Positions 32,240 to 46,426 are shown, counted from the first letter of the stretch. The stretch: 50,688 nt of DNA from [Streptosporangium] indianense (GCF_021474405.1 NZ_JAKEIO010000049.1:1-50688); one strand, 5' to 3'. The notes: a model not told the origin generated them from the letters alone. Numbers and translations are program-made.

Positions 32240-32596
32240 TCAGCTCTCGTACTTCGCGTACGACGCGTCGAGGTCGCGGACCTCGGCGGAGGCGTGCAGG
32301 GCGAGACCCTCGGGCTGCTTGAGGTGGGTCCGCAGCAGCTCCAGCGCGGCCTGGGTGAGCCGGGCCTTGGTCTCGTCGGTACGGCCGGCGAGCAGCGCGA
32401 TGTGGATGTGGACGTGGGCGTGGCCCTCGGTCTCGGGGCCGACCACGATGTCCTCGGTCGGGCGGAACCGGGTCTTGCAGGCGGGCGGCTTGGCGGCCGC
32501 GATCTCGACCGTCGCCTCGTGCAGCGCCTTGGCGAATCCGGGCCGGTCGAAGCCGCCGCCGAGGTCGGCGGAATAGTCGACGGTGATCTGCGGCAT
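32240..32596 (-). CDS. 5-carboxymethyl-2-hydroxymuconate isomerase-like protein
   Basis: A 118-residue protein of the CHMI (HpaF-like) branch of the tautomerase superfamily. It begins MPQITVDYSADLGGGFDRPG, so Pro2 would be the catalytic base after Met removal. Further family features are THLKQPEGLALHASAEVRDL and the FRPTEDIVVG stretch. In E. coli the enzyme acts in homoprotocatechuate degradation; no other genes of that pathway are here, so the real substrate is uncertain. ATG with CAGGAGT about 5 bases upstream. Confidence 0.8.
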   Translation of the reverse strand: MPQITVDYSADLGGGFDRPGFAKALHEATVEIAAAKPPACKTRFRPTEDIVVGPETEGHAHVHIHIALLAGRTDETKARLTQAALELLRTHLKQPEGLALHASAEVRDLDASYAKYES

Positions 32597-32634
32597 CAGC
32601 ACTCCTGTTCCAGGTCGGTGTGCTCACCCTAGCC

Positions 32635-32675
32635 GCGGGCGGGGCGGGCCGCCGGTCGCAGTCCGCCCCACCCGC
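32635..32675 (-). terminator. Terminator after the amylase-pullulanase gene
   Basis: A 13-bp stem (32635-32647 with 32663-32675, one mismatch) and 15-base loop begin 10 bases past the stop codon of the large glycosidase on the minus strand. It would isolate that gene from the downstream isomerase gene. Confidence 0.6.
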
Positions 32676-32685
32676 ACCGGGTGCG

Positions 32686-38082
<5,397 letters not shown>

Positions 38083-38148
38083 AGATGGGCTCCTTGCGAT
38101 TACGGCTCTTCGGGTCCGACCCCGCGCGACCGTATCGCCGCCGCAACA

Positions 38149-38159
38149 CTTACAGCAAG
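38149..38159. promoter_or_regulatory. Putative MalR operator, amylase-pullulanase gene
   Basis: CTTACAGCAAG differs at one base from the palindrome CTTGC-N-GCAAG found in the alpha-amylase promoter. It lies in the 115-base gap between the pullulanase start and the amylase stop. The regulator assignment is inferred from the malR gene and the shared motif. Confidence 0.6.
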
Positions 38160-38197
38160 AGGCTTGAAACCACCGGAAAAAACTTTCAGGCGGCCGC

Positions 38198-39571
38198 TCA
38201 GCAGCTGGACTTGCCCGCGTGGACCGCCAGGGCGGTGTTCGCGCCGAGGGTGGCCGTGAACTGCCCGCTGGAGTTCACCGTCACGGTCCTGTTGTTCTGC
38301 ACATCGCAGTACGTCCCCGCCGGCAGCGACGTCTGGTACGCACGGCTCAGCGATCCCGATTCGTGGTTGATGGCCACGAAGCCCTTGCTGCCCCGGCCGA
38401 AGGCGATGGCGTCGCCGCCGTTGTCCCACCAGTTGGTGACGGCCTGGCCCCGGGTGGCGTTGCGGAAGCCGACCATGGACTTGATCTCGGGCCAGTTGTG
38501 CTGGCACTTCCAGCCGTCCTGCCAGCAGGCGTTCACCCGGCCCCCGTTGGGCGGGCCGGCGTCCTGGTCGGTGAACTCGTAGCCGGAGTTGATGTCGGGG
38601 GCGCCGTAGGGCCAGGCCAGCATGAAGACGTTGGCCAGGGTGTAGGTGGCGCCGTCCTTGTAGCTGAGGGTCGAGCCGTTGCGCTCGGTGTCGTGGTTGT
38701 CGACGAAGACGCCCGAGACACCGCTGTTCATGTAGCCCCAGCCCTCGCCGTAGTTCTTCAGGTAGGCGAGGTTCTCGTTGTTGAAGACCCGCTTGAGGTC
38801 GTAGGCGTAGCGGAACTCCTGGACGTCGCCGTTGCCGGTGTACTCGGTGGGCTGGACGGCCTCGCCGGCGCCGTGGATGGCCTCCTGCTTCCAGTACACC
38901 GACGGGTTGCTCAGCCGGGACTTGATGTTCGCGAGGTCGGCGGCGGGCATATGCTTGGCCGCGTCCACGCGGAAGCCGTCCACGCCGAGGGAGAGCAGGT
39001 CGTTCATGTACCCGGCGATGGTCCGGCGGACGTAGTCCTCGCCGGTGTCGAGGTCGGAGAGGCCGACCAGTTCGCAGTGCTGGACGTTCCAGCGGTCCTG
39101 GTAGTTGGTGATCTGGCTCGTACAGTCGTCGAAGTCGAACGACGAGTACAGGCCGGGGTAGGTGTACTTGGTGTACGACGATCCGCCGGTGCCGGTGCCG
39201 CTGCCCGCCGCCATGTGGTTGACGACGGTGTCGACGACGACCTTCACCCCGGCCGCGTGACAGGTGTTCACCATGTTCTGGAAGGCCGTCCGGTCACCGA
39301 GCCGCCCGGCGATCTTGTAGCTGACCGGCTGGTACGAGGTCCACCACTGCGAGCCCTGTATGTGCTCGGCGGGCGGGGAGACCTGGACGTAGCCGTACCC
39401 GGCGGGTCCGAGGGTGGTGGTGCACTCGCGGGCGACCGAGGCGAAGTTCCACTCGAAGAGGACGGCCGTGACGTCCTTGGTGCCAGGCGGGGAGGCCTGC
39501 GCACCAGTCGGGTTCATGACAATCGAAGCCGCGGCGAGCGCAACGGCGATGGCGAGGTATCTGCGTGCCAT
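38198..39571 (-). CDS. aml: Secreted alpha-amylase (GH13)
   Basis: A 457-residue extracellular alpha-amylase of the animal-like Streptomyces type. Signal peptide at about 1-27 (cleaved near AQASP). Catalytic motifs: VVVDTVVNHM, nucleophile Asp203 in DGFRVDAAKHM, acid Glu230 in WKQEAIHG and FVDNHDTERN. The C-terminal beta domain ends at VHAGKSSC; there is no C-terminal CBM20 starch-binding domain, which many streptomycete amylases carry. ATG with AGAAGGA about 9 bases upstream. The promoter region (39572-39689) has TACTAT as a possible -10 (39635-39640, minus strand) and a MalR-like palindrome between it and the gene, as expected for maltose induction and glucose repression. Confidence 0.95.
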   Translation of the reverse strand: MARRYLAIAVALAAASIVMNPTGAQASPPGTKDVTAVLFEWNFASVARECTTTLGPAGYGYVQVSPPAEHIQGSQWWTSYQPVSYKIAGRLGDRTAFQNMVNTCHAAGVKVVVDTVVNHMAAGSGTGTGGSSYTKYTYPGLYSSFDFDDCTSQITNYQDRWNVQHCELVGLSDLDTGEDYVRRTIAGYMNDLLSLGVDGFRVDAAKHMPAADLANIKSRLSNPSVYWKQEAIHGAGEAVQPTEYTGNGDVQEFRYAYDLKRVFNNENLAYLKNYGEGWGYMNSGVSGVFVDNHDTERNGSTLSYKDGATYTLANVFMLAWPYGAPDINSGYEFTDQDAGPPNGGRVNACWQDGWKCQHNWPEIKSMVGFRNATRGQAVTNWWDNGGDAIAFGRGSKGFVAINHESGSLSRAYQTSLPAGTYCDVQNNRTVTVNSSGQFTATLGANTALAVHAGKSSC

Positions 39572-39598
39572 GTGGGGTTTCCTTCTTCGTTGAAGGTT

Positions 39599-39624
39599 CT
39601 TGCTGCAAGGTTCAGAAACCTTGC
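39599..39624. promoter_or_regulatory. Putative MalR operator, alpha-amylase gene
   Basis: CTTGCTGCAAG (39599-39609) is a perfect 5-1-5 palindrome; a second CTTGC half-site lies at 39620-39624. It is placed downstream of a candidate -10 hexamer, where a LacI-family repressor would block transcription. Related repeats are known in other Streptomyces amylase promoters. Confidence 0.75.
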
Positions 39625-39689
39625 GGTGACGCAGATAGTAGAGGCCCGCCGCCCGAATGGGCAGCGGGCCGTGCGAAATTCAAAGGAAA

Positions 39690-41390
39690 TCAGGCGCGGG
39701 ACTCCGCACGCGCGGTGGTCCACCACACCGTGGTGTCGGCCGGCACCTTCGCCTCGTCGTCGACCTGCACGATCTCACCGCTCGCCACCAGCACCCGGCC
39801 GTACGCGGGCATCGCCACCGACTCCCCGGTGGTGTTGGCGACGCATACGAACTCCCCGCGGCGGAAGGCCAGCACGCCCTCGGGCGCGCGCAGCCACTCC
39901 ACGGAGGTGCCGGCGCCGAGGTCGGGCTGCTCGCGCCGCACACGCAGCGCGGCCCGGTACAGCTCCAGGGTCGAACCGGCCTCGCCGCTCTGCGCCTCGA
40001 CGCTCAGCTCCCCCCAGCCGTCGGGCTGCGGCAGCCAGCTGCCGCCGTCGCCGAAGCCGTACGACGAGCCCGTCCGGGTCCACGGGATCGGCACCCGGCA
40101 CCCGTCGCGGAAGCCGTCCTGACCGGCGCCCCGGAAATACGCCGGGTCCTGGCGCACCTCGTCCGGCAGGTCGACGACGTCGGGCAGACCGAGCTCCTCG
40201 CCCTGGTAGACGTACGCCGAGCCGGGCAGCGCCAGCATGAGCAGGCTCGCGGCCCGGGCCCTGCGCAGCCCCAGTTCGCGGTCGCCGGCCAGGCGGATCT
40301 GGGTGCCGAGGCCGGGCGGGTTGGCGAACCGGGTGGCGTGCCGGGTCACGTCGTGGTTGGACAGCACCCAGGTGGCGGGGGCGCCGACCGGGCGCATGGC
40401 CTCCAGGGTGCGGTCGATGACCTCACGCATCTCGGCGGCGTCCCAGTGGGTGCTGAGGTACTGGAAGTTGAAGGCCTGGTGCAGCTCGTCGGGGCGGACG
40501 TAGTGCGCGGTGCGCTCGATGGTCGGGGTCCAGGCCTCGGCCACGAAGATGCGCTCGCCCGCATACTCGTCGAGGATCAGCCGCCACTGCCGGTAGATCT
40601 CGTGCACACCGTCCTGGTCGAAGAACGGCATGACATCGTTGCCCAGCAGCTTCACCTGGTCGTGGGATCCAAGGTCGGGCAGCCCCTCGGCCTTCACCAG
40701 GCCGTGGGCGACGTCGATGCGGAAGCCGTCGACGCCCATGTCCAGCCAGAAGCGCAGGATGGAGCGGAACTCGTCGCCGACCGCCGGGTGCTCCCAGTTG
40801 AAGTCGGGCTGCTCGGGGGCGAAGAGGTGCAGGTACCACTCCCCGGGCGTGCCGTCGGGTTCGGTGACGCGGGTCCAGGCCGGGCCACCGAAGATCGACT
40901 CCCAGTCGTTGGGCGGCAGTTCGCCGTTCTCGCCCTTGCCGGGGCGGAAGTGGTAGCGGTCCCGCAGCGCGGAGCCCGGGCCCTCGGCGACGGCCCGCTT
41001 GAACCACTCGTGCTGGTCGGAGGAGTGGTTGGGCACCAGGTCGACGATGATGCGCAGGCCCAGCGCGTGGGCGTCGCGGATCAGGGCGTCGGCGTCCAGG
41101 AGGTTGCCGAACATGGGGTCGACGGCACGGTAGTCGGCGACGTCGTAGCCGGCGTCGGCCTGTGGCGAGGCGTAGAAGGGGCTGAGCCACACGGCGTCCA
41201 CGCCGAGGTCGCGCAGGTAGGGAAGACGGGTACGGACACCCTCCAGGTCGCCCATGCCGTCGCCGTTGCTGTCGGCGAAGCTGCGCGGGTACACCTGGTA
41301 GATCACCGCGTCCCGCCACCAGTCGCGGCGCTTGGCGACGGCGACGGCGGACGCGGGGGTGGGGGCAGGTGCAGCTGAGTGCTGGCTCAT
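39690..41390 (-). CDS. aglA: Intracellular alpha-glucosidase (GH13)
   Basis: A 566-residue cytoplasmic GH13 enzyme (no signal peptide) that hydrolyses imported maltodextrins to glucose. Motifs: AVIYQVYPRSFADSNGDGMG, IIVDLVPNHSSDQH, nucleophile Asp in DGFRIDVAHG, acid Glu in IFVAEAW and LSNHDVTRH. This fits the oligo-1,6-glucosidase/alpha-glucosidase subfamily, and Val after Asp in DLVPNH suggests alpha-1,4 preference. I chose the ATG giving MSQHSAAP with AAGGA upstream; two longer starts lack ribosome sites. It follows malG by 199 bases that contain a hairpin, and probably shares the malEFG transcript. Confidence 0.9.
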   Translation of the reverse strand: MSQHSAAPAPTPASAVAVAKRRDWWRDAVIYQVYPRSFADSNGDGMGDLEGVRTRLPYLRDLGVDAVWLSPFYASPQADAGYDVADYRAVDPMFGNLLDADALIRDAHALGLRIIVDLVPNHSSDQHEWFKRAVAEGPGSALRDRYHFRPGKGENGELPPNDWESIFGGPAWTRVTEPDGTPGEWYLHLFAPEQPDFNWEHPAVGDEFRSILRFWLDMGVDGFRIDVAHGLVKAEGLPDLGSHDQVKLLGNDVMPFFDQDGVHEIYRQWRLILDEYAGERIFVAEAWTPTIERTAHYVRPDELHQAFNFQYLSTHWDAAEMREVIDRTLEAMRPVGAPATWVLSNHDVTRHATRFANPPGLGTQIRLAGDRELGLRRARAASLLMLALPGSAYVYQGEELGLPDVVDLPDEVRQDPAYFRGAGQDGFRDGCRVPIPWTRTGSSYGFGDGGSWLPQPDGWGELSVEAQSGEAGSTLELYRAALRVRREQPDLGAGTSVEWLRAPEGVLAFRRGEFVCVANTTGESVAMPAYGRVLVASGEIVQVDDEAKVPADTTVWWTTARAESRA

Positions 41391-41427
41391 GTCGTCCTTG
41401 ATGCGTAACAGGAAAGCGGTCATGGAA

Positions 41428-41499
41428 GGCGTGGGTGGGCGGTGGGGCGGCCGTGGCACAGCGGGGTCGGATGGGCACCACGGCCACCCCACCCACGCC
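41428..41499 (-). terminator. Hairpin between malG and aglA
   Basis: GGCGTGGGT (41428-41436) pairs with ACCCACGCC (41491-41499) and GGCCGTGG (41449-41456) with CCACGGCC (41478-41485), forming a two-part stem with a bulge. It could terminate part of the malEFG transcripts before aglA, or protect the mRNA 3' end. Confidence 0.55.
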
Positions 41500-41589
41500 C
41501 CCGAAGGGGCGCGGGACTCTGACGGTCTGCGGCTCCGCCGCGTGGCGCGAGCGACCACGACGGCGCCGCGGCCGATCGCTCGGCGGGGG

Positions 41590-42501
41590 TCACCCCTTGG
41601 TGCCGCCGGCGGTGAGCCCGGTCACCAGGTTCTTCTGCACGAGGTAGAAGAACGCGGACACGGGTATCGCGATGAGCACCGCGGTGGCGGCCATCAGGTT
41701 GCGCTGGGCGTCGTGCTCGCTGATGAAGCTCTGCAGACCGACGGCGAAGGTGTACTTCTCGTCGTCCAGCATGAACACGGTGGCGAAGGCGACCTCACCG
41801 AAGGCGGTGATGAAGCTGTAGAAGGCGGCCACCGCCAGACCCGGCCGGGCGAGCGGCAGGATCAGCCGGAAGAACGTGCCGAAGGGCGTCAGTCCGTCGA
41901 CGCGGCCGGCCTCGTCGATCTCGAACGGGATCGTGTCGAAGTAGCCCTTCAGCAGCCAGGCGCAGTAGGGCACCGCGGTCGAGCAGTAGACCAGGATCAG
42001 GCCGAGGTAGGTGTCGACGAGCTGCAGGCTCGACAGGATCTGGTACATCGGCACGATCAGCACGGCGATGGGGAACATCTGCGTGCACAGCAGCACCCAC
42101 ATGAACTTCTTGTAGCCCGGGAAGCGCATGCGGGACACCGCGTACCCGGTCGTGGCGGCGATGACCACTCCGACGAGCGTGGTTCCCAGGGAGACGATCA
42201 GCGTGCTCTGGAGCCAGTGGAAGAAGGCGGTCTCCTGGAGCACGAAGCTGTAATTGTCCAGGGTCATCTTCGACCAGATGCCGCCTGGGTGCAGGTAGTC
42301 GTCCTTGTCCGGGCCGAGGGACAGGTAGACCAGCCAGACGATCGGGAAGAGCGCGATCAGGCTCGCGAGGATCAGCAGGCCGTGGGAGACGATGCTCCCG
42401 GCCGCGCTCCGCCGGCCGCGCCGGCGCGCGGGGGCGGATGCGGGGGCGATCGCGGGGACCGGAGCCCCGCCCGCGGACTGCTGGACGGTCGTGGTGCTCA
42501 T
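41590..42501 (-). CDS. malG: Maltodextrin ABC transporter permease
   Basis: A 303-residue inner-membrane permease with six predicted helices. The EAA loop that contacts the ATPase reads EAGRVDGLTPFGTFFRLILP. Together with MalF it forms the channel of the maltose/maltodextrin importer; the ATPase is not encoded here, so a shared MsiK-type ATPase is expected, as in other Streptomyces sugar importers. I chose the ATG giving MSTTTVQQSAGG, with AGGAG about 6 bases upstream. It starts 13 bases after malF, so both are in one operon. Confidence 0.95.
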   Translation of the reverse strand: MSTTTVQQSAGGAPVPAIAPASAPARRRGRRSAAGSIVSHGLLILASLIALFPIVWLVYLSLGPDKDDYLHPGGIWSKMTLDNYSFVLQETAFFHWLQSTLIVSLGTTLVGVVIAATTGYAVSRMRFPGYKKFMWVLLCTQMFPIAVLIVPMYQILSSLQLVDTYLGLILVYCSTAVPYCAWLLKGYFDTIPFEIDEAGRVDGLTPFGTFFRLILPLARPGLAVAAFYSFITAFGEVAFATVFMLDDEKYTFAVGLQSFISEHDAQRNLMAATAVLIAIPVSAFFYLVQKNLVTGLTAGGTKG

Positions 42502-42514
42502 GGGGACTCCTGCC

Positions 42515-43519
42515 TCAGATCGCGAGCTGCTGCTCATCGCGGTTCAGCCAGCGGCGGTAGAAGGAGGTGAAGACGATAAGGATGCCGAGCAGCAGGATGC
42601 CGTAGGCGGCCGACTGCGCGAAGTCGCGCGGCTGCTGACCGAAGCCAAGCTGGTAGGCCCAGGTCACGAGGATCTGCGCGTCCGGGGCGGTGTTGCCGAA
42701 CAGCAGGAAGATGATGGCGAACTGGTTGAACGTCCAGATCACGCCGAGCAGCACCACGGTGGAGCTGACCGACCTCAGGCCCGGCAGGGTGACGTAGCGG
42801 AACTGCTGCCACCGGCTGGCGCCGTCCATCTCGGCGGCCTCGTAGAGGGAGGAGTCGATGGACTGCAGGCCGCCGAGCAGGGAGACCATCATGAACGGCA
42901 CACCGCACCAGGTGTTGACCATGATCGCGGCGAAGCGCTGCCAGAAGGTGTCCTCCAGCCACGCCGGGCTCGGCAGGTGCAGGGTCTCCAGGGCGGAGTT
43001 GATGATGCCGGAGTCGGCGAGCATGAAGCGCCAGCCGAAGACCGTGACGAAGGTCGGCACGGCCCACGGCAGGATGAGGATCAGCCGGTAGAAGGTGCGC
43101 CCGCGCAGCTTCTGGTTGAGCAGCAGCGCCAGGCCCAGGCCGATGGAGTAGTGCAGGGCGACGCACAGGGCCGTCCACACGATCGTCCAGATGAAGTGCG
43201 ACCAGAAGCGGTCGTAGGAGGTCTCCCCCCACAGGATGTCGGCGTAGTTGTCGAAGCCGATGAACTTGTAGGTGGCCTCGATCTCGTTGACGCCGATCGT
43301 CCGGGCCGTGTTGAGGCTGGTCGCGTCGGTGAGCGTCAGGTAGAGGCCGTAGGCCAGGGGGTACAGCACGAGGACGCCGAGCACGACGGCCACGGGCGCG
43401 ATCATCGCGTAGGCGTACCAGTGCTTCTGGTAGCTGTGCTTGAGGCGCCGGCCCAGCCCGGACCGGGGACCGCGGTCACCGCTCCGCTTGCCGGTCGCTC
43501 GGTCGATGGCGACTGTCAT
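42515..43519 (-). CDS. malF: Maltodextrin ABC transporter permease
   Basis: A 334-residue membrane permease with six predicted helices and a short extracytoplasmic loop after helix 1, lacking the large P2 loop of E. coli MalF. The EAA loop is EAAEMDGASRWQQFRYVTLP. The ATG giving MTVAIDRATGK has AAGAAGG about 10 bases upstream; a TTG three codons earlier is also in frame. It follows malE by 118 bases that contain a strong hairpin, and precedes malG by 13 bases. Confidence 0.95.
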   Translation of the reverse strand: MTVAIDRATGKRSGDRGPRSGLGRRLKHSYQKHWYAYAMIAPVAVVLGVLVLYPLAYGLYLTLTDATSLNTARTIGVNEIEATYKFIGFDNYADILWGETSYDRFWSHFIWTIVWTALCVALHYSIGLGLALLLNQKLRGRTFYRLILILPWAVPTFVTVFGWRFMLADSGIINSALETLHLPSPAWLEDTFWQRFAAIMVNTWCGVPFMMVSLLGGLQSIDSSLYEAAEMDGASRWQQFRYVTLPGLRSVSSTVVLLGVIWTFNQFAIIFLLFGNTAPDAQILVTWAYQLGFGQQPRDFAQSAAYGILLLGILIVFTSFYRRWLNRDEQQLAI

Positions 43520-43584
43520 GTTCGACAACCTTCTTCGCGAACTGGAGATCAGCTGGAGATCAGGGGGTACGGCACACAGGCCGA

Positions 43585-43630
43585 TGGCCGCCGGATCCTT
43601 CCCCCTCTGTGCTGGAGGATCCGGCGGCCA
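43585..43630 (-). terminator. Hairpin between malE and malF
   Basis: TGGCCGCCGGATCCT (43585-43599) is a perfect inverted repeat of 43616-43630, with a 16-base loop, starting 8 bases after the malE stop. Such hairpins in ABC operons let binding protein be made in excess over permeases by partial termination or 3' protection. Confidence 0.8.
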
Positions 43631-43637
43631 CGCGGGC

Positions 43638-44906
43638 CTACTTGCTGTAGTCCGGGAGCAGCTTGGCGATGGAGGTCTCGGCGCTCTTCAGCCCCTGGTC
43701 CAGGGACTTCTTGCCCCCGGCGATCGCGAGCAGCTCGTCGTCCAGCGGAGTCCACAGCGAGCTGTACTCGGGCAGCTCCGGCCGCGGCTGGGCGGCGGCG
43801 AGGACGCCCTGGTAGCCGGCGATGCCCGGGTCGGCCTTGACCTGGCCGGTGTAGGCGTCGTCGCGCGTCGGCAGCGTGTTGTTCTTCAGCGCGATGGTCT
43901 CCTGGGCCTTGGCCGAGGTCATGAACTTCACGAACTTCAGCGAGGCCTCCTGGTGGGCCTTGTCCGAGCCCGCGTACACCGAGAGGTTGTGGCCGCCGGT
44001 CGGGGCGCCCGCCTTGCCGGAGGAGCCGGCCGGGACGGTGGCGATGCCGAGGTTGGCCTTGTCCTTGAACGCCGAGCCCTTGTAGAAGTTCGTGATCTCC
44101 CACGGGCCCTGGACGATCGAGGCGACCTTGCCGCTGACGAACGCCTCCTGGATGTGGGCGTAGGCGTCGGCGGTCGTGTCGGCCTTGTGCAGGCCCTTGC
44201 CCTTGAACAGGCTCAGCCAGGTGCCGTAGGCCTTCTTCGCGGCGGGCGAGGTGACGGTGATCTTCTTGGCGTCGACGTCGACGGTGTCGGCGCCCTCGCC
44301 GTAGAGGAAGGAGTGGGCGTAGTAGGACTGGGTCGAGCCCCAGTAGCCGTCGACGCCGGTCTTGTCCTTGATCGTGGCCGCGGCCTTCTTCAGGTCGTCC
44401 CAGGTCTTGGGGGCCTCGACGCCGGCCTTCTTGAACAGGGCCTTGTTGTAGACCAGGGCGAGGGTGTCCGTGGTGAACGGCGCGCCGTAGGTCTTGCCCT
44501 CGTACTGCGCCTGCTTGATCAGGTTCGGCTTGAACTTGTCCTGCTCGGCGAGGGCGTCGGTGCCGTCCAGCGGCAGGAAGAAGCCCTTCTTGGCGAAGGC
44601 GGGCGTCCAGCCGACCTCGGAGCGCAGCACGTCGGGAGCACCCTTGGAACCGGCGGCGGTGTCGAACTTGTTCTGTGCCTGGTCGAAGGGGACGTTGACG
44701 TACTTGACCTTGACGCCCTTGTTGGCGGCCTCGAACTCCTTGACGAGGGCCTGGTAGGTCGGCGCCTCGTTGGTCGCGTTGGAGGTGTCCCACCACGTGA
44801 TGGTGACGGGACCGTCGGCCTTGTCGCCGCTGTCGCTTCCGCCGCACGCCGTCGCTGCCAGGGCGAGGGACGCCACCAGCGCGGTGGCCGCTATGCCACG
44901 CCGCAT
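43638..44906 (-). CDS. malE: Maltodextrin-binding lipoprotein
   Basis: A 422-residue solute-binding protein anchored by lipid. The signal MRRGIAATALVASLALAATA precedes Cys21 in ATACGG, the lipobox. The mature part has the family-1 sugar-binding fold: ITWWDTSNATNE, then YEGKTYGAPFTTDTLALVYN (hinge region) and KVASIVQGPWEITNF. It would capture maltodextrins outside the membrane for MalF-MalG. ATG with AAGGAGA about 6 bases upstream. The promoter region between malE and malR holds several TTGCAA-like elements. Confidence 0.95.
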   Translation of the reverse strand: MRRGIAATALVASLALAATACGGSDSGDKADGPVTITWWDTSNATNEAPTYQALVKEFEAANKGVKVKYVNVPFDQAQNKFDTAAGSKGAPDVLRSEVGWTPAFAKKGFFLPLDGTDALAEQDKFKPNLIKQAQYEGKTYGAPFTTDTLALVYNKALFKKAGVEAPKTWDDLKKAAATIKDKTGVDGYWGSTQSYYAHSFLYGEGADTVDVDAKKITVTSPAAKKAYGTWLSLFKGKGLHKADTTADAYAHIQEAFVSGKVASIVQGPWEITNFYKGSAFKDKANLGIATVPAGSSGKAGAPTGGHNLSVYAGSDKAHQEASLKFVKFMTSAKAQETIALKNNTLPTRDDAYTGQVKADPGIAGYQGVLAAAQPRPELPEYSSLWTPLDDELLAIAGGKKSLDQGLKSAETSIAKLLPDYSK

Positions 44907-44987
44907 GAGTTCTCCTTGAGGGTGAAGCCCGTTTCGTGCTGCCGACTGCGCCGTTGGCCGCCGGGCGTCGGTGACATTAGCCGCGCT

Positions 44988-45027
44988 GCAACGAGTTGCG
45001 AAAGACCTTGCAGCAAAAAGTTGCAAG
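44988..45027. promoter_or_regulatory. Putative MalR operators, malE promoter
   Basis: Three elements within 40 bases: GCAAC-GA-GTTGC (44988-44999), CTTGCAGCAAA (45007-45017) and TTGCAAG (45021-45027). The second matches the amylase-promoter palindrome at 10 of 11 positions. They lie 82-121 bases upstream of malE, consistent with repression of malEFG by MalR. Confidence 0.75.
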
Positions 45028-45114
45028 GGGTGCGGATGGTTATCCCGCCGTGACCTCCCTTCGATCGCCCCGAGGCCTTGATTTCCGCCTGCTGGGCGGG
45101 CAGTCGCACGGTTG

Positions 45115-45137
45115 TGCAAGACTCTGCAAGCACTTGC
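45115..45137. promoter_or_regulatory. Putative MalR operator, malR side
   Basis: TGCAAG at 45115-45120 is followed by the palindrome GCAAG-CA-CTTGC at 45126-45137, and another TGCAAG lies at 45264-45269. These suggest autoregulation of malR. With the malE sites they account for the gene-free stretch 44907-45298. Confidence 0.6.
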
Positions 45138-45298
45138 CATCCGTGTCCGCCGGGAGAATCATCCGTTGCGGATCGGACGCCGACCACGACTTTTGAGGGA
45201 CCGCGATGACCAAGCCACCCGCAGCGGGCCGTGCGACGGCGCGCATCAGGCGTCCCGTCGGTGTGCAAGGAGAACCCCGGCCGCTACAGTCCAGTGCT

Positions 45299-46333
45299 GT
45301 GACCACACGGCTTGCGGACATCGCGTTGCAGGCGGGGGTGAGCGAAGCGACCGTCAGCCGGGTCCTCAACGGGAAGCCCGGCGTCGCCGCCACCACCCGC
45401 CAGTCCGTACTGGCCGCTCTCGACGTCCTGGGCTACGAACGCCCGGTGCGCCTGCGTCAGCGCAGCGAGGGCCTGGTCGGCCTGATCACCCCGGAGCTGG
45501 AGAACCCGATCTTCCCGGCCCTGGCGCAGGTCATCGGGCAGGCGCTGACCCGGCAGGGCTACACGCCGGTACTGGCCACCCAGACCCCGGGCGGCTCGAC
45601 CGAGGACGAGCTCACCGAGATGCTCGTCGACCGCGGGGTCGCCGGCATCATCTACGTCTCCGGGCTGCACGCCGACACCACCGCCGACATGCAGCGCTAC
45701 GACCGGCTGCGCGCCCAGGGCGTGCCCTACGTGCTGGTCGACGGTTTCTCGCCGAAGGTGCAGGCGCCGTTCATCTCCCCCGACGACCGGGCGGCGATGA
45801 GCCTCGCGGTCACCCACCTCGCGTCCCTCGGGCACAACCGCATCGGTCTGGCCCTCGGGCCCAAGCGGTTCGTGCCGGTGCAGCGCAAGATCGAGGGGTT
45901 CGTGCGTACGATGCAGGACCAGTTGGGCCTGCGCGCCGAGATCGTCGAGTCGGAGCTTGTGCAGCACTCGCTGTACACCCTTGAGGGTGGTCAGGCGGCG
46001 GCGACGGCGTTGATCGACCGCGACTGCACGGCCGTGGTGTGCGCCAGCGACATGATGGCGCTGGGGGCGATCCGGGCGGCCCGGCAGCTCGGTCTGGACG
46101 TGCCGAAGGACATCTCCGTGGTCGGCTTCGACGACTCTCCGCTGATCGCCTTCACCGACCCGCCCCTCACCACGATCCGCAAGCCGGTCCCGGCCATGGG
46201 GCAGGCGGCCGTGCGCACGCTGCTGGAGGAGATCGGCGGGACGCCCGCGCCGCACAGCGAGTTCGTCTTCATGCCCGAACTGGTGGTGCGCGGTTCGACC
46301 GCTTCGGCCCCTGGGGAACGTGGTCGTTCCTGA
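45299..46333 (+). CDS. malR: LacI-family maltose repressor
   Basis: A 344-residue LacI/GalR repressor. The helix-turn-helix is RLADIALQAGVSEATVSRVL followed by the hinge-helix start NGKPGV; the rest is the periplasmic-binding-protein-like effector domain with GLVGLITPELENPIFPAL and DISVVGFDDSPL. Divergent placement from malE matches MalR of S. coelicolor/S. lividans (Reg1), which represses malEFG and amylase genes. I chose the GTG giving MTTRLADIAL from family alignment; it lacks a close ribosome site (AAGGAGA is 25 bases away), so a longer start at 45206 cannot be excluded. Confidence 0.9.
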   Translation: MTTRLADIALQAGVSEATVSRVLNGKPGVAATTRQSVLAALDVLGYERPVRLRQRSEGLVGLITPELENPIFPALAQVIGQALTRQGYTPVLATQTPGGSTEDELTEMLVDRGVAGIIYVSGLHADTTADMQRYDRLRAQGVPYVLVDGFSPKVQAPFISPDDRAAMSLAVTHLASLGHNRIGLALGPKRFVPVQRKIEGFVRTMQDQLGLRAEIVESELVQHSLYTLEGGQAAATALIDRDCTAVVCASDMMALGAIRAARQLGLDVPKDISVVGFDDSPLIAFTDPPLTTIRKPVPAMGQAAVRTLLEEIGGTPAPHSEFVFMPELVVRGSTASAPGERGRS

Positions 46334-46426
46334 GGTCCGCGGCCTGAAGTCGCCGTAGGACATGCGGTCCGGACGGGGCCGCGGGATGATCGGTGCAGAA
46401 GTCCTTTTCTGGCAGACTCTGCGCCT

